A DNA stretch of 64,000 bases from Bacillus sp. FJAT-18017 (GCF_001278805.1 NZ_CP012602.1:3941501-4005500), one strand, 5' to 3'; counted from the first letter of the stretch, positions 42,265-51,106 are shown. Translations and numbers: made by a program. The notes: generated by a model not told the origin, from the sequence alone.

Positions 42265-43239
42265 CTACAAAAAAATCTCCTCCCCCATCTCCATTTCCTC
42301 CGCCTTCTCAAAAACCCCCTTCGCAACAGCCAAATCAAAATGAGCAGCCCCAACTGATTTAAAAATAGTAATATCATCATGTCCACGTTCGACCGGATTC
42401 ACGTGAAGTTCAGCCAATGTACCAGAAAGCTGCTCAAAAGACCATTTCCCTCTTTGGGCTGCATCTATGAATTCTCCAGCCTCCGCTTTCATCCCCTCTT
42501 TATCATCAGCGTAAATCAACGCTGCTTGTTCGATAGCCCCTAACGGGATTTCACGCATTTCAGGTAAGTAACTTCCTACGCCGATGATATGTGTCCCTGC
42601 TTTTAAATAATGTGGATCAAACACTTCTTCAGTTGACCGAGTTGCACAACAAATAACATCAGACTGAGCGACGGCTTGGTTCCGGTCCACACCGATATGA
42701 ATCGTAGCGGTCACACCAGCCTCTTTGAGCTTTTCGCTGAATGTATATGTCTTATCTTTGGAGCGATTTATTAAATAGATGTCTTGAATCGGCAGCACGT
42801 TCACTATTCCTAGTACTTGCTCAAAAGCCATTCCACCTGTACCAATGACGGTCAACACTTGACTGTCAGGCCTGGCGAGATGGCGTGCTGAAATTGCACT
42901 TAGTGCGCCAGTTCTCAATCGTGTCAGATAAGAAGCGGCCACTAAGCTTATATGTCTTCCTGTTTCGAGCTCTGTAAGTAAAATGGCTCCTTGTGTGGTT
43001 GGAACATCAGCTAAGCTGTTCTCAGGAAAAATCGATACAATTTTGGCAGCTGCCATTGTCGCGCCGTCCGAACTTGGCATATAGAGCACAGAGCCGTTGC
43101 GTTCAGGGACATTCAGTACCGTCCGATGAGGGTTTTCAACTCGTCCTTCATGAATAGCCACTAACATGGCTTCGACATCCCGAATGGCATCTTCCATCTT
43201 ATAAATGGATTGAATCAGTTGTTCGTTTAGTATAAGCAC
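42265..43239 (-). CDS. Ornithine cyclodeaminase/alanine dehydrogenase-family protein (OCD/mu-crystallin)
   Basis: About 325 residues. The NAD(P)-binding Rossmann motif is VIGTGGMAFEQV, preceded by the ARHLARPDS helix. Substrate-side residues include the Lys/Arg-containing SLVAASYLTRLRTGA. Family members act on ornithine, alanine, cyclic imino acids or ketimines; here the exact substrate is unknown. The start is a GTG at 43239, well spaced from AAAGGAGAG; upstream in-frame codons are not needed. It lies 54 bases after the MHS transporter gene, so probably one operon that imports and processes one compound. Confidence 0.88.
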   Translation of the reverse strand: MLILNEQLIQSIYKMEDAIRDVEAMLVAIHEGRVENPHRTVLNVPERNGSVLYMPSSDGATMAAAKIVSIFPENSLADVPTTQGAILLTELETGRHISLVAASYLTRLRTGALSAISARHLARPDSQVLTVIGTGGMAFEQVLGIVNVLPIQDIYLINRSKDKTYTFSEKLKEAGVTATIHIGVDRNQAVAQSDVICCATRSTEEVFDPHYLKAGTHIIGVGSYLPEMREIPLGAIEQAALIYADDKEGMKAEAGEFIDAAQRGKWSFEQLSGTLAELHVNPVERGHDDITIFKSVGAAHFDLAVAKGVFEKAEEMEMGEEIFL

Positions 43240-43293
43240 AAAATCTCTCCTTTTTATGTAAAAACTCGGCCAAAACATCTGGCCGAGTGATTG

Positions 43294-44589
43294 TTAACCT
43301 GTAATCGCAGTTTGTTTTTGTTCAACACGGCTTTTCACTGCCCAAATGGCAATCAGTGAGACAACAGACGTAAATATAATGTAGAGTGCAACTGGTACGT
43401 AGGAATTGTCAAATGATGCGAGCAGCGCTGTGGCAACGAGAGGCGCTGTACCCCCAGCGACTGCTGCCCCAATTTGATAGCCTAGTGAGACACCAGTATA
43501 CCGAACCTTGGCATCAAAGATTTCGGAGAACATCGTTCCAAGTACAGCCGTAATCGGAGCCCAAATAATCCCCAAGCCGATAATTGTCGCCAAAACCAAC
43601 ATGACTACACTGCCTTGATGAATCATCCAGAAATATGGGAAAGCGAACGCCATCATCGCAAATGTACCGACGATATACATTTTTTTACGGCCAACACGGT
43701 CAGATAAACTTCCCATGAAAGGAATAAGGATGGTCGTAATAACCGTTGAAACCATTACGGCGCCTAACACAGCGGAACGGCTAAATCCTAGATTGCTTGT
43801 CCCATACGAAACAATGAACGTACTGAAAATATAGAATGGAGCTGTCTCAACCACTTTCGCACCAATCGTAATCAGCACTTCTTTCCAGTAATAGCGAAGT
43901 GTCTCGACGATTGGCAGCTTTGGAATCTCACCTTTTTGCTGGACTTCCTTGAATTCCGGTGTCTCATCGATTCCTTTTCGGATCCATAAACCAAAGACTA
44001 CGAGTAATGCACTGAAGATGAATGGTACGCGCCATCCCCACGTCATGAATTGTTGTTCGGGTAATAAGCTCATGATCCAAAGAGCGAGTGTACCCATCAC
44101 CATTCCGATCGTTACACCCATTTGTGGAATGGAGCCGAAGAATCCTCTGCGTTCTGCTGGAGCATATTCAGTTGCAAGCAACAACGCTCCTCCCCATTCC
44201 CCGCCGATTCCAAGACCCTGGATTAGACGAAGTGTAATCAAAATGACCGGTGCAGCTACACCAATTGCTTGATATGTAGGCAGAATCCCCATAGCAAATG
44301 TTGCAGCACCCATTAAGCTTAATGTTAAAACGAGTGTTTTTTTCCGGCCGATTCGATCCCCGATATGACTAAAAATAATTCCTCCAAATGGTCGGATAAA
44401 AAACGAAAGTGCAAACGATGCATACGCAAGTAGCAATCCTACTGTTGGATCCTCGTTGACAAAGAATAACTGGTTAAATACAAGTGCGGCCATTGTTCCA
44501 TATAAGAAATAGTCAAACCATTCAATGGAACTGCCAACAAGGCTGGCAATCAAAACACGCCAAGTCGTTTTTTTATCCAATTGTTGCAT
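43294..44589 (-). CDS. MFS transporter, metabolite:H+ symporter (MHS) family
   Basis: 431 residues, 12 spans. MHS signatures: SSIEWFDYFLYG near the N-terminus, IGDRIGRKKTL between spans 2 and 3, and RLIQGLGIGGEWGGA in span 4. The family takes up organic acids, betaines or related amines with protons. GGGGGAG before the ATG. It is cotranscribed with the OCD-like gene and divergent from the XRE-cupin regulator, which should control it. A piece of a second copy survives in the chimeric remnant near 40350. Confidence 0.93.
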   Translation of the reverse strand: MQQLDKKTTWRVLIASLVGSSIEWFDYFLYGTMAALVFNQLFFVNEDPTVGLLLAYASFALSFFIRPFGGIIFSHIGDRIGRKKTLVLTLSLMGAATFAMGILPTYQAIGVAAPVILITLRLIQGLGIGGEWGGALLLATEYAPAERRGFFGSIPQMGVTIGMVMGTLALWIMSLLPEQQFMTWGWRVPFIFSALLVVFGLWIRKGIDETPEFKEVQQKGEIPKLPIVETLRYYWKEVLITIGAKVVETAPFYIFSTFIVSYGTSNLGFSRSAVLGAVMVSTVITTILIPFMGSLSDRVGRKKMYIVGTFAMMAFAFPYFWMIHQGSVVMLVLATIIGLGIIWAPITAVLGTMFSEIFDAKVRYTGVSLGYQIGAAVAGGTAPLVATALLASFDNSYVPVALYIIFTSVVSLIAIWAVKSRVEQKQTAITG

Positions 44590-44719
44590 TTGCTCTTCTC
44601 CCCCTTTTAAAATTGAAGTGGCACTTCAATTAGATTTTAGACAATCGCTAATATTCTGTCAAATCTGATTACTTTGATACAATACAAGGAGAAATATGGT
44701 AATAGAAAGGTGGGATACT

Positions 44720-45208
44720 ATGATTGGTGTGCGGCTTAAAGAAATTCGAAAAGAGAAAAAAATGACGTTGAAAGAACTTGCAGAAGGGGCCGGTGTTTCC
44801 ATTAGTTTTTTATCACAAGTCGAACGTGGAAAGTCCAGTGTCACATTAGAGTCACTCCGAAAAATCTCTGAAGTCCTAGGCGTCAATCCCAGTATTTTTT
44901 TCTCAAGTAACAACGAGCGCATGAGTGAACCTTCATTTCATTATCAAGACCTGACACAACAAGTCCCGAATCCAGACTTTCATCCAATACTCGTCACACT
45001 CCCAGCAAAGCAAAGTGACGGACAACCCTTTTCACACAGCGGGCATGAATTCATATATGTACTAGAAGGAACCCTAACACTCCAAATAGAAACAAAGATG
45101 ATAGAACTGCAACAAGGAGACTCCTGGTTTTTTTCAGCCAGCGAAACACATTACTGGTACAACCATACAGATCAAACAATCCGATTTTTAGTCGTATCTT
45201 CTAGATAA
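44720..45208 (+). CDS. XRE-cupin transcriptional regulator
   Basis: About 162 residues. An HTH of the XRE type (VRLKEIRKEKKMTLKELAEG, SISFLSQVERGKSSVTLESL) is followed by a C-terminal cupin domain (HSGHEFIYVLEGTLTLQIE ... QQGDSWFFSASETHYW). Cupin sensor domains of this type bind a small metabolite. It is divergent from the MHS transporter/OCD pair and most likely its regulator. ATG 44720 with AAAGGTGG upstream is preferred to ATG 44696, whose site is too close. Confidence 0.9.
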   Translation: MIGVRLKEIRKEKKMTLKELAEGAGVSISFLSQVERGKSSVTLESLRKISEVLGVNPSIFFSSNNERMSEPSFHYQDLTQQVPNPDFHPILVTLPAKQSDGQPFSHSGHEFIYVLEGTLTLQIETKMIELQQGDSWFFSASETHYWYNHTDQTIRFLVVSSR

Positions 45209-45417
45209 GATGGTTTAGTGGACACTATTTAACTGGCATCACCCAAACTTTCTCGAATGGTTTGATTTATTTATCCATCCAATGCTCATGAATGGCATAT
45301 AAATCACCTCAATTAGTAAATCCATTTTTCTATTTTTTTCAATTATTTCAGAAAACTTGTCTTTGTACAATAAGGTAAAGCCTATTGCTTTTGTAAAGCA
45401 ATATTGGAAAACAAAAA

Positions 45418-45446
45418 AATGAAGGACTGCTTAGCAGCCCTTCAAC
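45418..45446. terminator. Terminator-like hairpin
   Basis: TGAAGG-CTGC pairs with GCAG-CCTTCA; a T-rich stretch follows after about 10 bases. It is about 210 bases downstream of the XRE-cupin gene. Confidence 0.6.
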
Positions 45447-45588
45447 ATGTAAATTTTTTTACCTTTTTTTTTACGACTTTAAAATATCCCTGCAATATAA
45501 ACCTTATGGGTTGATTATATATCCGGTTACTTTCATTTGTGTTTATAATGTGTTGAAGTTGTATGGTACTGAACTTTAATAGTCATGC

Positions 45589-45622
45589 AAAACCCTCCAA
45601 AGTGAAGATTTGGAGGGTTTTG
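45589..45622. terminator. Bidirectional rho-independent terminator
   Basis: AAAACCCTCCAA and TTGGAGGGTTTT form a perfect stem, usable from both strands. It separates the plus-strand regulator and the minus-strand gene at 45743. Confidence 0.85.
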
Positions 45623-45742
45623 GCTTGTACCTACAATACATTTAAATGATGGACTTATTAATCCTTCATACTGAAAGAAGGTTTTTTGCACAACTTCCAA
45701 CCTCATTAAGTGAGTGGCTGGCTCCTCTTTTTCAGTATCTTA

Positions 45743-46168
45743 TCAGACCTTTATCAGATATTTATCCAATTCACGTACTTGATCATATGCCTTTACTAGA
45801 TTTTCAGGTACAAGTGTTCTTCCAAACTTCCAGGAATCCTCTTCGATTTCTGCTAAAAGCTCTACCTTTTCATCTTCTCCACCATAAATGAGAATTCTTA
45901 AAACTTGTGGATTTTTCCTAAACGCCAAATAATAACCGAGCTCACGATATAGAATAATTTTCACAAAGTTTTCATCTGTCTCTTTAATTTTAAAATTTAT
46001 TTTAGCGTTATATCCGTTAATTTGTATGTAGTTAAACTTAATCGTATTGGACGATGCGTTATAACTTATTGGTGCGGTGAGTTTATTACTGAATTCAACA
46101 TTTATATTTAGTCTGTGTTCTTGTAATGTTTCATAAATTATCTTCTCGATATCCCATATATAAAGCAT
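45743..46168 (-). CDS. Degenerate IrrE/ImmA-like domain protein, function unknown
   Basis: 141 residues. The middle part, IILYRELGYYLAFRKNPQVL, looks like the HExxH helix of an ImmA/IrrE-type peptidase (HELGHYL) in which the zinc His residues have become Arg and Tyr. The following ELLAEIEEDSWKFGRTLVP resembles the third-ligand helix with its A-x-x-F-G-x-x-L-L-P end. It may be a catalytically dead member or a SprT-like fold. AGGAAGGG precedes the ATG. It stands alone. Confidence 0.6.
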   Translation of the reverse strand: MLYIWDIEKIIYETLQEHRLNINVEFSNKLTAPISYNASSNTIKFNYIQINGYNAKINFKIKETDENFVKIILYRELGYYLAFRKNPQVLRILIYGGEDEKVELLAEIEEDSWKFGRTLVPENLVKAYDQVRELDKYLIKV

Positions 46169-46338
46169 TTTTCTTTTCCCTTCCTAAACGTTAATTTGGC
46201 TCAATAAAATAGCTGAGTCTAATTTGTATTAACTTTATAATATACCCACAGTAGTAACAAGAGCCATATATCATATTTGTTATTTAACTAATTCAGTTGC
46301 TAAATTTTTGAGAAAACCATGAATCACAGCAAAATAAA

Positions 46339-46367
46339 AGGACTAACGGGCGCACCCATTTAGTCCT
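46339..46367 (-). terminator. Rho-independent terminator of the etf operon
   Basis: AGGACTAA-GGG pairs with CCC-TTAGTCCT, followed on the minus strand by TTTTATTTT. Confidence 0.85.
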
Positions 46368-46428
46368 CTAAAAATATTATTCTGTTTTTAATCGATTGAC
46401 TTATGCGGGTTACCCTTTCGGTACTATC

Positions 46429-47463
46429 TCAACTTCCGCTGGCATTGCCCACTTCTTCTTTAGATAAAGCTTGTTTAAACTGTTCAATCAGGATTGGAAC
46501 GATCTCAAATGCATCACCGACGATGCCATAATGGCAGTTCTGGAAAATGGGTGCTTCTTTGTCCTTATTAATAGCAATGATTAGACCGGAATTTTTCATT
46601 CCGACAACATGTTGAATTGCCCCAGAAATACCAATCGCAAAATAAATTTTCGGTGTGACCGTTACCCCAGTCTGACCCACTTGATGGGGGTGGCCGATCC
46701 AGCCAGCTTCAACCACGTCCCTGCTCGCACCAACTGCTCCTCCAAGGGTTTCAGCCAAGTGGTGAATCAACTGGAATCCCTCGAAGCTGCCCATTCCTTT
46801 TCCGCCGGCAACAATGATGTCTGCCTCGTCTATTCTGACTTTCTTTACGGTTTCCTTTACTATTTCCAAGACTTTCGTTCGGACATCTTCTTCCCTCAGG
46901 GAAATTGTTTCCTCAACTACCTTTCCTGTTCTCCCAGGCTCCGGCTCGAGGGCCTTCATGACTTTGGCTCGTACTGTCGCCATTTGCGGCCTGTATTTTT
47001 TACACAGGATGGTGGCCATGATATTTCCGCCAAAAGCGGGCCTGCTCGCCAATAGTAGTCCTGTCTCTTCTTCAACATCAAGTTCGGTCGTATCGGCCGT
47101 CAGCCCTGTCGGCAAATCAGTCGCAACCGCGCTGGCCAGGTCTTTCCCGGTTGAAGTTGCCCCAAACAGGATAATTTCCGGTTTGTGTTTAGCGGCGCAG
47201 TCGAGCAGCGCCTTCATGTAGGTTTCCGTCCGGTAATGCTTAAATATCGGCTGGTCATATACATACACGATATCGGCCCCATATTCAAACGTGTCCTGCG
47301 CTAAATGCTTCACATTTTCCCCAACCAAAAAACCGGCCAATTCCACTCCCCGTTTGTCCGCCAGCTTCCTTCCGGCACCAAGAAGTTCAAGGGAAACTTG
47401 TGCAACCTGTCCGTCATTTTCTTCAATGAACACCCATACGCCTTTATAGTCCTGAAAATCCAA
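46429..47463 (-). CDS. etfA: Electron transfer flavoprotein alpha subunit
   Basis: 344 residues. The C-terminal FAD domain is clear: VGASRDVVEAGWIGHPHQVG, QTGVTVTPKIYFAIGISGA and IQHVVGMKNSGLIIAINKD, with the AIFQNCHYGIVGD-like end. With EtfB it forms the soluble flavoprotein that passes electrons from dehydrogenases to the quinone pool. TTG start after AAGGAGGAAG, directly after the etfB stop, so coupled. It ends in its own terminator. No acyl-CoA dehydrogenase or ETF:quinone oxidoreductase is nearby. Relatives of this form may be bifurcating or FixAB-like, which cannot be settled here. Confidence 0.95.
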   Translation of the reverse strand: MDFQDYKGVWVFIEENDGQVAQVSLELLGAGRKLADKRGVELAGFLVGENVKHLAQDTFEYGADIVYVYDQPIFKHYRTETYMKALLDCAAKHKPEIILFGATSTGKDLASAVATDLPTGLTADTTELDVEEETGLLLASRPAFGGNIMATILCKKYRPQMATVRAKVMKALEPEPGRTGKVVEETISLREEDVRTKVLEIVKETVKKVRIDEADIIVAGGKGMGSFEGFQLIHHLAETLGGAVGASRDVVEAGWIGHPHQVGQTGVTVTPKIYFAIGISGAIQHVVGMKNSGLIIAINKDKEAPIFQNCHYGIVGDAFEIVPILIEQFKQALSKEEVGNASGS

Positions 47464-48288
47464 TTAGACTTCCTCCTTTGCCGCGAACAGTTCCTTTTTT
47501 TCAAGCAGGAGAGAGAGTATTTGCTCTGCTTGTGACACTGGGCTTCCCTCAAGGAATGTTCCACCGGCCGGTTTCGGCGGCGCCCACACTTTTGATACGA
47601 TTGTTGGTGATCCTTTCAATCCAAGCTGTTTAATATCCACCCCTTCCAGGTCATCAACAGACCAGACATGGGGTTTGTATCTGGCAGCTTTTATCACGTT
47701 GGGAAGCGGGGAATACGGTACTTCATTGATCGTTTTTTCAACTGAAAACAAACACGGCAAAGCGGACCGGACGACTTCATATCCGTCCTCCAGTTTGCGA
47801 TGGACAATGGCATATCCCTCTTCCTGATTAATCTCCACGACTTTGTTCACAGAGGTCAGAGGCGGGATATCAAGCCTTCTTGCGATGCCCGGTCCGACTT
47901 GTCCGGTATCTCCATCGATAGACATTTTCCCGCAAATGACCAAGTCGACTGGTTTATCTTTAGCGATTTTTTCAAGCGCCTTTGCCAACGCATAGCTTGT
48001 TGCCAATGTATCTGCGCCTGCAAATCGCCGGTCTGTGATTAAATACCCCTCATCAGCGCCTATTTCAATGCACTTTTTAATCGCATTGACCGCTGGAGGA
48101 GGCCCCATCGTTAAAACGGACACAGTCCCTCCATACCTCTTTTTCAGCCGAACCGCCTCTTCCACTGCATGTTCATCATACGGATTCAATATTGCAGGCG
48201 CCGTCCTGCGGTCCATCGTATTTGTTTTCGGATTCATCTTGATGATTTTGGTGTCAGGCACTTGCTTAATGCAAGCTACAATATGCAT
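47464..48288 (-). CDS. etfB: Electron transfer flavoprotein beta subunit
   Basis: 274 residues. Typical EtfB opening MHIVACIKQVPDTK, then ILNPYDEHAVEEAVRLK, VSVLTMGPPPAVNAIKKC, and ADTLATSYALAKAL, and the AMP/nucleotide-binding GKMSIDGDTGQVGPGIA. It pairs with EtfA directly downstream. GGGAGGGG site precedes the ATG. It heads a two-gene operon without a visible partner dehydrogenase, which is less common than etfBA next to fatty-acid genes. Confidence 0.95.
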   Translation of the reverse strand: MHIVACIKQVPDTKIIKMNPKTNTMDRRTAPAILNPYDEHAVEEAVRLKKRYGGTVSVLTMGPPPAVNAIKKCIEIGADEGYLITDRRFAGADTLATSYALAKALEKIAKDKPVDLVICGKMSIDGDTGQVGPGIARRLDIPPLTSVNKVVEINQEEGYAIVHRKLEDGYEVVRSALPCLFSVEKTINEVPYSPLPNVIKAARYKPHVWSVDDLEGVDIKQLGLKGSPTIVSKVWAPPKPAGGTFLEGSPVSQAEQILSLLLEKKELFAAKEEV

Positions 48289-48563
48289 AAAACCCCTCCC
48301 TCTTTTTCAATAAAAGCATATCCATCCGTTTACTTTTACTATATTAAGAGACAGGCTCATACATTCTATTTCTCCTACAAACACGTTGGTAAGTGTTCAA
48401 AATGAGGTATATAAAAAAACCCCCTTATCGATGAATTAACGGGGCTAGGTTTGGCTTATATATTTGCTTGAGAAAATCGGGATGGGGCACAAAGGCTATG
48501 TGACGCTGCCGGGAGATACCGAAGAGTTAAAGTTGTATGCCATTAAACTTAGCGGGATAACAA

Positions 48564-48597
48564 AACACTCCAAGACACCGAAACTTGGGGTGTTTAT
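48564..48597 (+). terminator. Terminator-like hairpin
   Basis: AACACTCCAAG pairs with CTTGGGGTGTT, followed by TATTAATT. It lies at the end of a short gene scrap. Confidence 0.55.
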
Positions 48598-48767
48598 TAA
48601 TTGAGCCGTTCAATTTCAGGTCGTCGCAGAAGGCGCGATGACTCCTCGGTAATACCCGCATTTCCTTCGTGCGTGGGCAAATTCAATGATGCCTTCATTG
48701 TCCTGCATGCCTCGCGGAAAGCGAAGCGCATAAAGCGAAAATCAACATACTTGGTACAGGCTAAAAT

Positions 48768-48815
48768 AAAAAGGATAGACAAGCAGCATCCTGGATGCTC
48801 TGTCTATCCTTTTTT
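48768..48815 (-). repeat. Palindromic repeat, terminator-like (copy 2)
   Basis: AAAAAGGATAGACA pairs with TGTCTATCCTTTTT, with an inner AGCATCC/GGATGCT stem. The outer stem matches copy 1 at 40356. It directly follows the stop of the small gene at 48817 and acts as its terminator. Confidence 0.8.
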
Positions 48816-48816
48816 A

Positions 48817-48975
48817 TTATCGTCTTGTTTCATCCCAGCCGATGGTATATGGACGTTCTTCACCAACGGTGACTTTGATAAGCGACCAGCCCTCTTCGAG
48901 ATAGTGGTTTAATTCATCCTTATGAATGTGTTTTCGTTTGGTAATGTTATGGCAGTTGTTCTGCTCATCCAGCAT
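48817..48975 (-). CDS. Small protein of 52 residues, function unknown
   Basis: A short frame with an ideal AAGGAG site eight bases before the ATG, and a strong terminator directly after the stop. It begins MLDEQNNCHNITKRKHIH and ends in RPYTIGWDETRR, soluble and basic at first. No family is recognised. Regular start and terminator make it credible. Confidence 0.65.
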   Translation of the reverse strand: MLDEQNNCHNITKRKHIHKDELNHYLEEGWSLIKVTVGEERPYTIGWDETRR

Positions 48976-49089
48976 CGTTCATACTCCTTCATGTTGGTGA
49001 TTGATACTAGTTTGGCCTGATGAACAACAATCATTCAAATAAAAAAAGGGCACTCAAACGAGTGACCCATGTAAATAATTTTTTTACTA

Positions 49090-50316
49090 TCAAGCCTTCC
49101 TCTCCGCTACCAAAACCGGCTCCTGGACTTTTGTTCTCCTTACCATGATGGAATAACATAGGAAAGCCAAAACGCTAGCGCCAAAAATGACCGCGGCCAT
49201 CGGAACTCCTGTGTAGGCTCCGCCAATCCCTACAAGCGGGGCTGACAGGGAGCCCATGACGAAAGGCAGTACCCCCAATAAGGCTGAAGCGCTGCCCGCC
49301 ATATGTCCCTGTGATTGAATGGCCAAGGTGAAGGACGTCGTTCCAATCATACTGATGGAAGTTAAGAAAAAGAAAACTGGGATCGCGACCCCGATAAGAG
49401 GGGCATTTAATAAAAGTGCAATCAATAACCAAAGACCTGAAACATTCGCAAGGCTCAGACCTATTTGCAGGAAAGTCCGTTCTGAAATGGTGTCTGTCAT
49501 CCGGCCAACCAACTGGCTTCCAATGATTAAAGCCAACCCATTGACGCCAAATAGAAGACTAAATTGTTGTGGGCTCACTCCGTAAACATTCTGATAGACA
49601 AACGGAATACCAGAAACATAGGCAAAAATACCAGCAGTGATAAATCCTGAAGTTAAGGAGTAACCCATGAACTCTTTATTTTTAAACAATGTCCTGAAAT
49701 TCCCCAATACATAAGGCAAATTGCTTGGGACCCGCTTTTCAGTTGGCAATGTCTCTTTTAGCTTAAAAGAAACAGTAAAAATTAAAATGGCCCCAATACA
49801 TGCTAGTGCAACAAAAACCCAATGCCAATCATTAAAAGCAAGGATTGCTCCTCCTGCAATTGGGGCAATGATTGGTCCGAGGTTCCCTACTAACACCATT
49901 AAAGTGAAGAACTTAGTCAGTTCCTTACCACTATAAAGGTCCCTTACGATTGCCCTTGATATGACAATTCCGCCTGATGCTGCGAATCCCTGCATAAATC
50001 GGGCGGCAATAAGGAAATAAATATTTGGTGAAAATGAGCAGGCCAGGGAAGCCAGGATGTATAAACCAAGGAAAAACAATAAAGGCTTCCTGCGCCCCTT
50101 TACATCGCTTAATGGGCCAATGACCAATTGCCCTAAGCCAAGACCTAGTAGGCAGGATGTCAAACTGATCTGAACGAGTGAAGCTGTCGTATCAAAATCC
50201 TTTACAATGGTCGGAAAGGACGGTAAATACGTATCGATTGTAAATGGCCCTAAAATCCCAAGTGATCCTAAAAGGATAGCAAGTTGCAGCCGTTTCTTTC
50301 CAACGGAAGTATTCAG
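49090..50316 (-). CDS. Bcr/CflA-family MFS multidrug exporter, apparent CTG start
   Basis: About 408 residues, 12 spans. Family features: FTIDTYLPSFPTIVKDF in the first loop, GPLSDVKGRRKPLLF between spans 2 and 3, and RFMQGFAASGGIVISRAIVRD. The conserved first span lies upstream of the first ATG. The frame extends to CTG at 50316 behind GGGGAGAG, and from there the length fits the family, so the true start is probably this CTG (or a mutated ATG). Substrates are likely drugs or small molecules. It stands alone. Confidence 0.88.
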   Translation of the reverse strand: MNTSVGKKRLQLAILLGSLGILGPFTIDTYLPSFPTIVKDFDTTASLVQISLTSCLLGLGLGQLVIGPLSDVKGRRKPLLFFLGLYILASLACSFSPNIYFLIAARFMQGFAASGGIVISRAIVRDLYSGKELTKFFTLMVLVGNLGPIIAPIAGGAILAFNDWHWVFVALACIGAILIFTVSFKLKETLPTEKRVPSNLPYVLGNFRTLFKNKEFMGYSLTSGFITAGIFAYVSGIPFVYQNVYGVSPQQFSLLFGVNGLALIIGSQLVGRMTDTISERTFLQIGLSLANVSGLWLLIALLLNAPLIGVAIPVFFFLTSISMIGTTSFTLAIQSQGHMAGSASALLGVLPFVMGSLSAPLVGIGGAYTGVPMAAVIFGASVLAFLCYSIMVRRTKVQEPVLVAERKA

Positions 50317-50525
50317 TTTGCTCTCCCCTTTCTATAAGAAGAAATCTATTCTTTTAAGGCACTAAATTTTCGAGTATCGAAATAGAATATCGTTCATTAT
50401 ACCTTGAACCAAACCTATTGGTAAACAATTAAATACGTGTCGTTGGAACGACTACGATTGAAAAGAGAAAAACTGGATACAGAATACTTCATGGAGCCAT
50501 ATTGGAAATTTTGGAAACAAAAAAA

Positions 50526-50552
50526 AACGCCAACACACTAAGTTGGCGAGTT
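50526..50552. terminator. Rho-independent terminator
   Basis: ACGCCAA pairs with TTGGCG, with A- and T-runs at both sides. It follows the amine-oxidase remnant on the minus strand. Confidence 0.7.
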
Positions 50553-50559
50553 TTCTTTT

Positions 50560-50760
50560 TCATAAATTCTGGCTCCTCTTATAAAACGGATACATTAAGT
50601 AAGCGAAATTAATGTATCTTTTCTTTTTTCTTCCCTCATAGCTCATATTTAGATTATTGATTTTAATAACAGCATGTTCAGCTGACTGAAGTGCACCTTC
50701 AAGATGTCCGCTATTTTGTGGTTCTGTCTCTGCACCAGCAAAAATAAGTTTTTTTTCCAT
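50560..50760 (-). pseudogene. C-terminal fragment of a flavin amine oxidase gene
   Basis: KKLIFAGAETEPQNSGHLEG and ALQSAEHAV match the FAD-binding C-terminal end of flavin-dependent monoamine oxidases (FAGxET ... G-x-LEGA). Everything before it is missing, and the upstream 100 bases have no matching frame. It is a remnant. Confidence 0.7.
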
Positions 50761-50944
50761 ACACCTTCTAATGGTGGTTGGCCATAGCTCTGGTAATCCT
50801 TACAGGACTGGTGTCTTCCTTAACAGCCGTTTCAGAATCACTGGCCCAATCTTTATAAAAAATAGCCATCACCAATCTACATTTAAACCAGTTCTAGAGA
50901 GGTTCAATAAAGAAAGTCTTCTCTTGATGAATTCAAATACAAAA

Positions 50945-50987
50945 AAGGCAGCCTAGAATATTAACGGGTTCCGTTACCTATCGCAAA
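50945..50987. repeat. Left inverted repeat flanking a 2-kb segment
   Basis: AAGGCAGCC ... AACGGGTTCCGTTACCTATC-GCAAA. Its inverted counterpart ends at 53013; the core of about 26 bases differs by one base. Confidence 0.65.
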
Positions 50988-51030
50988 ACGTGAATTTACA
51001 GCTAATTATGTAAAGTAAAATGTAGTTAAA

Positions 51031-51055
51031 TTTGCACCGTTTTTGCGGTGCTTTT
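51031..51055 (+). terminator. Rho-independent terminator
   Basis: GCACCG/CGGTGC stem followed by TTTTTG. No plus-strand gene directly upstream is recognised. Confidence 0.6.
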
Positions 51056-51067
51056 TGTTTTAGGGAA

Positions 51068-51106
51068 AAAAAATAGCCTTGCTCCGTACGGGACCAGGCT
51101 ATTCTT
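51068..51106. terminator. Terminator-like palindrome
   Basis: AATAGCCT pairs with AGGCTATT, A-run before and TT after. Suitable for the minus-strand gene at 51365, although about 260 bases away. Confidence 0.55.

Larger units (their letters stand above)
45209..45742. other. Intergenic region with terminator hairpins
   Basis: Apart from the two terminators (45418 and 45589) the region is A+T-rich. A TATAAT at 45544 lies upstream of the second terminator, but no -35 was found. No gene was supported. Confidence 0.5.
48289..48816. other. Intergenic region with gene scrap and palindromes
   Basis: It holds a short plus-strand frame at 48482-48604 (GHKGYVTLPGDTEELKLYAI, then a stop) without a ribosome binding site, merging into a hairpin at 48564-48597; a G+C-rich stretch at 48610-48750 with no recognised gene; and palindrome copy 2. 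Confidence 0.45.

Noticed and set aside
45544..45622. A second small RNA between TATAAT at 45544 and the terminator at 45589
   Set aside because: No -35 or extended -10 could be found, and the terminator is explained by the flanking genes.
46429..48288. Reading etfBA as fixAB of nitrogen fixation
   Set aside because: No fixCX or nif genes nearby; the general EtfAB call is safer.
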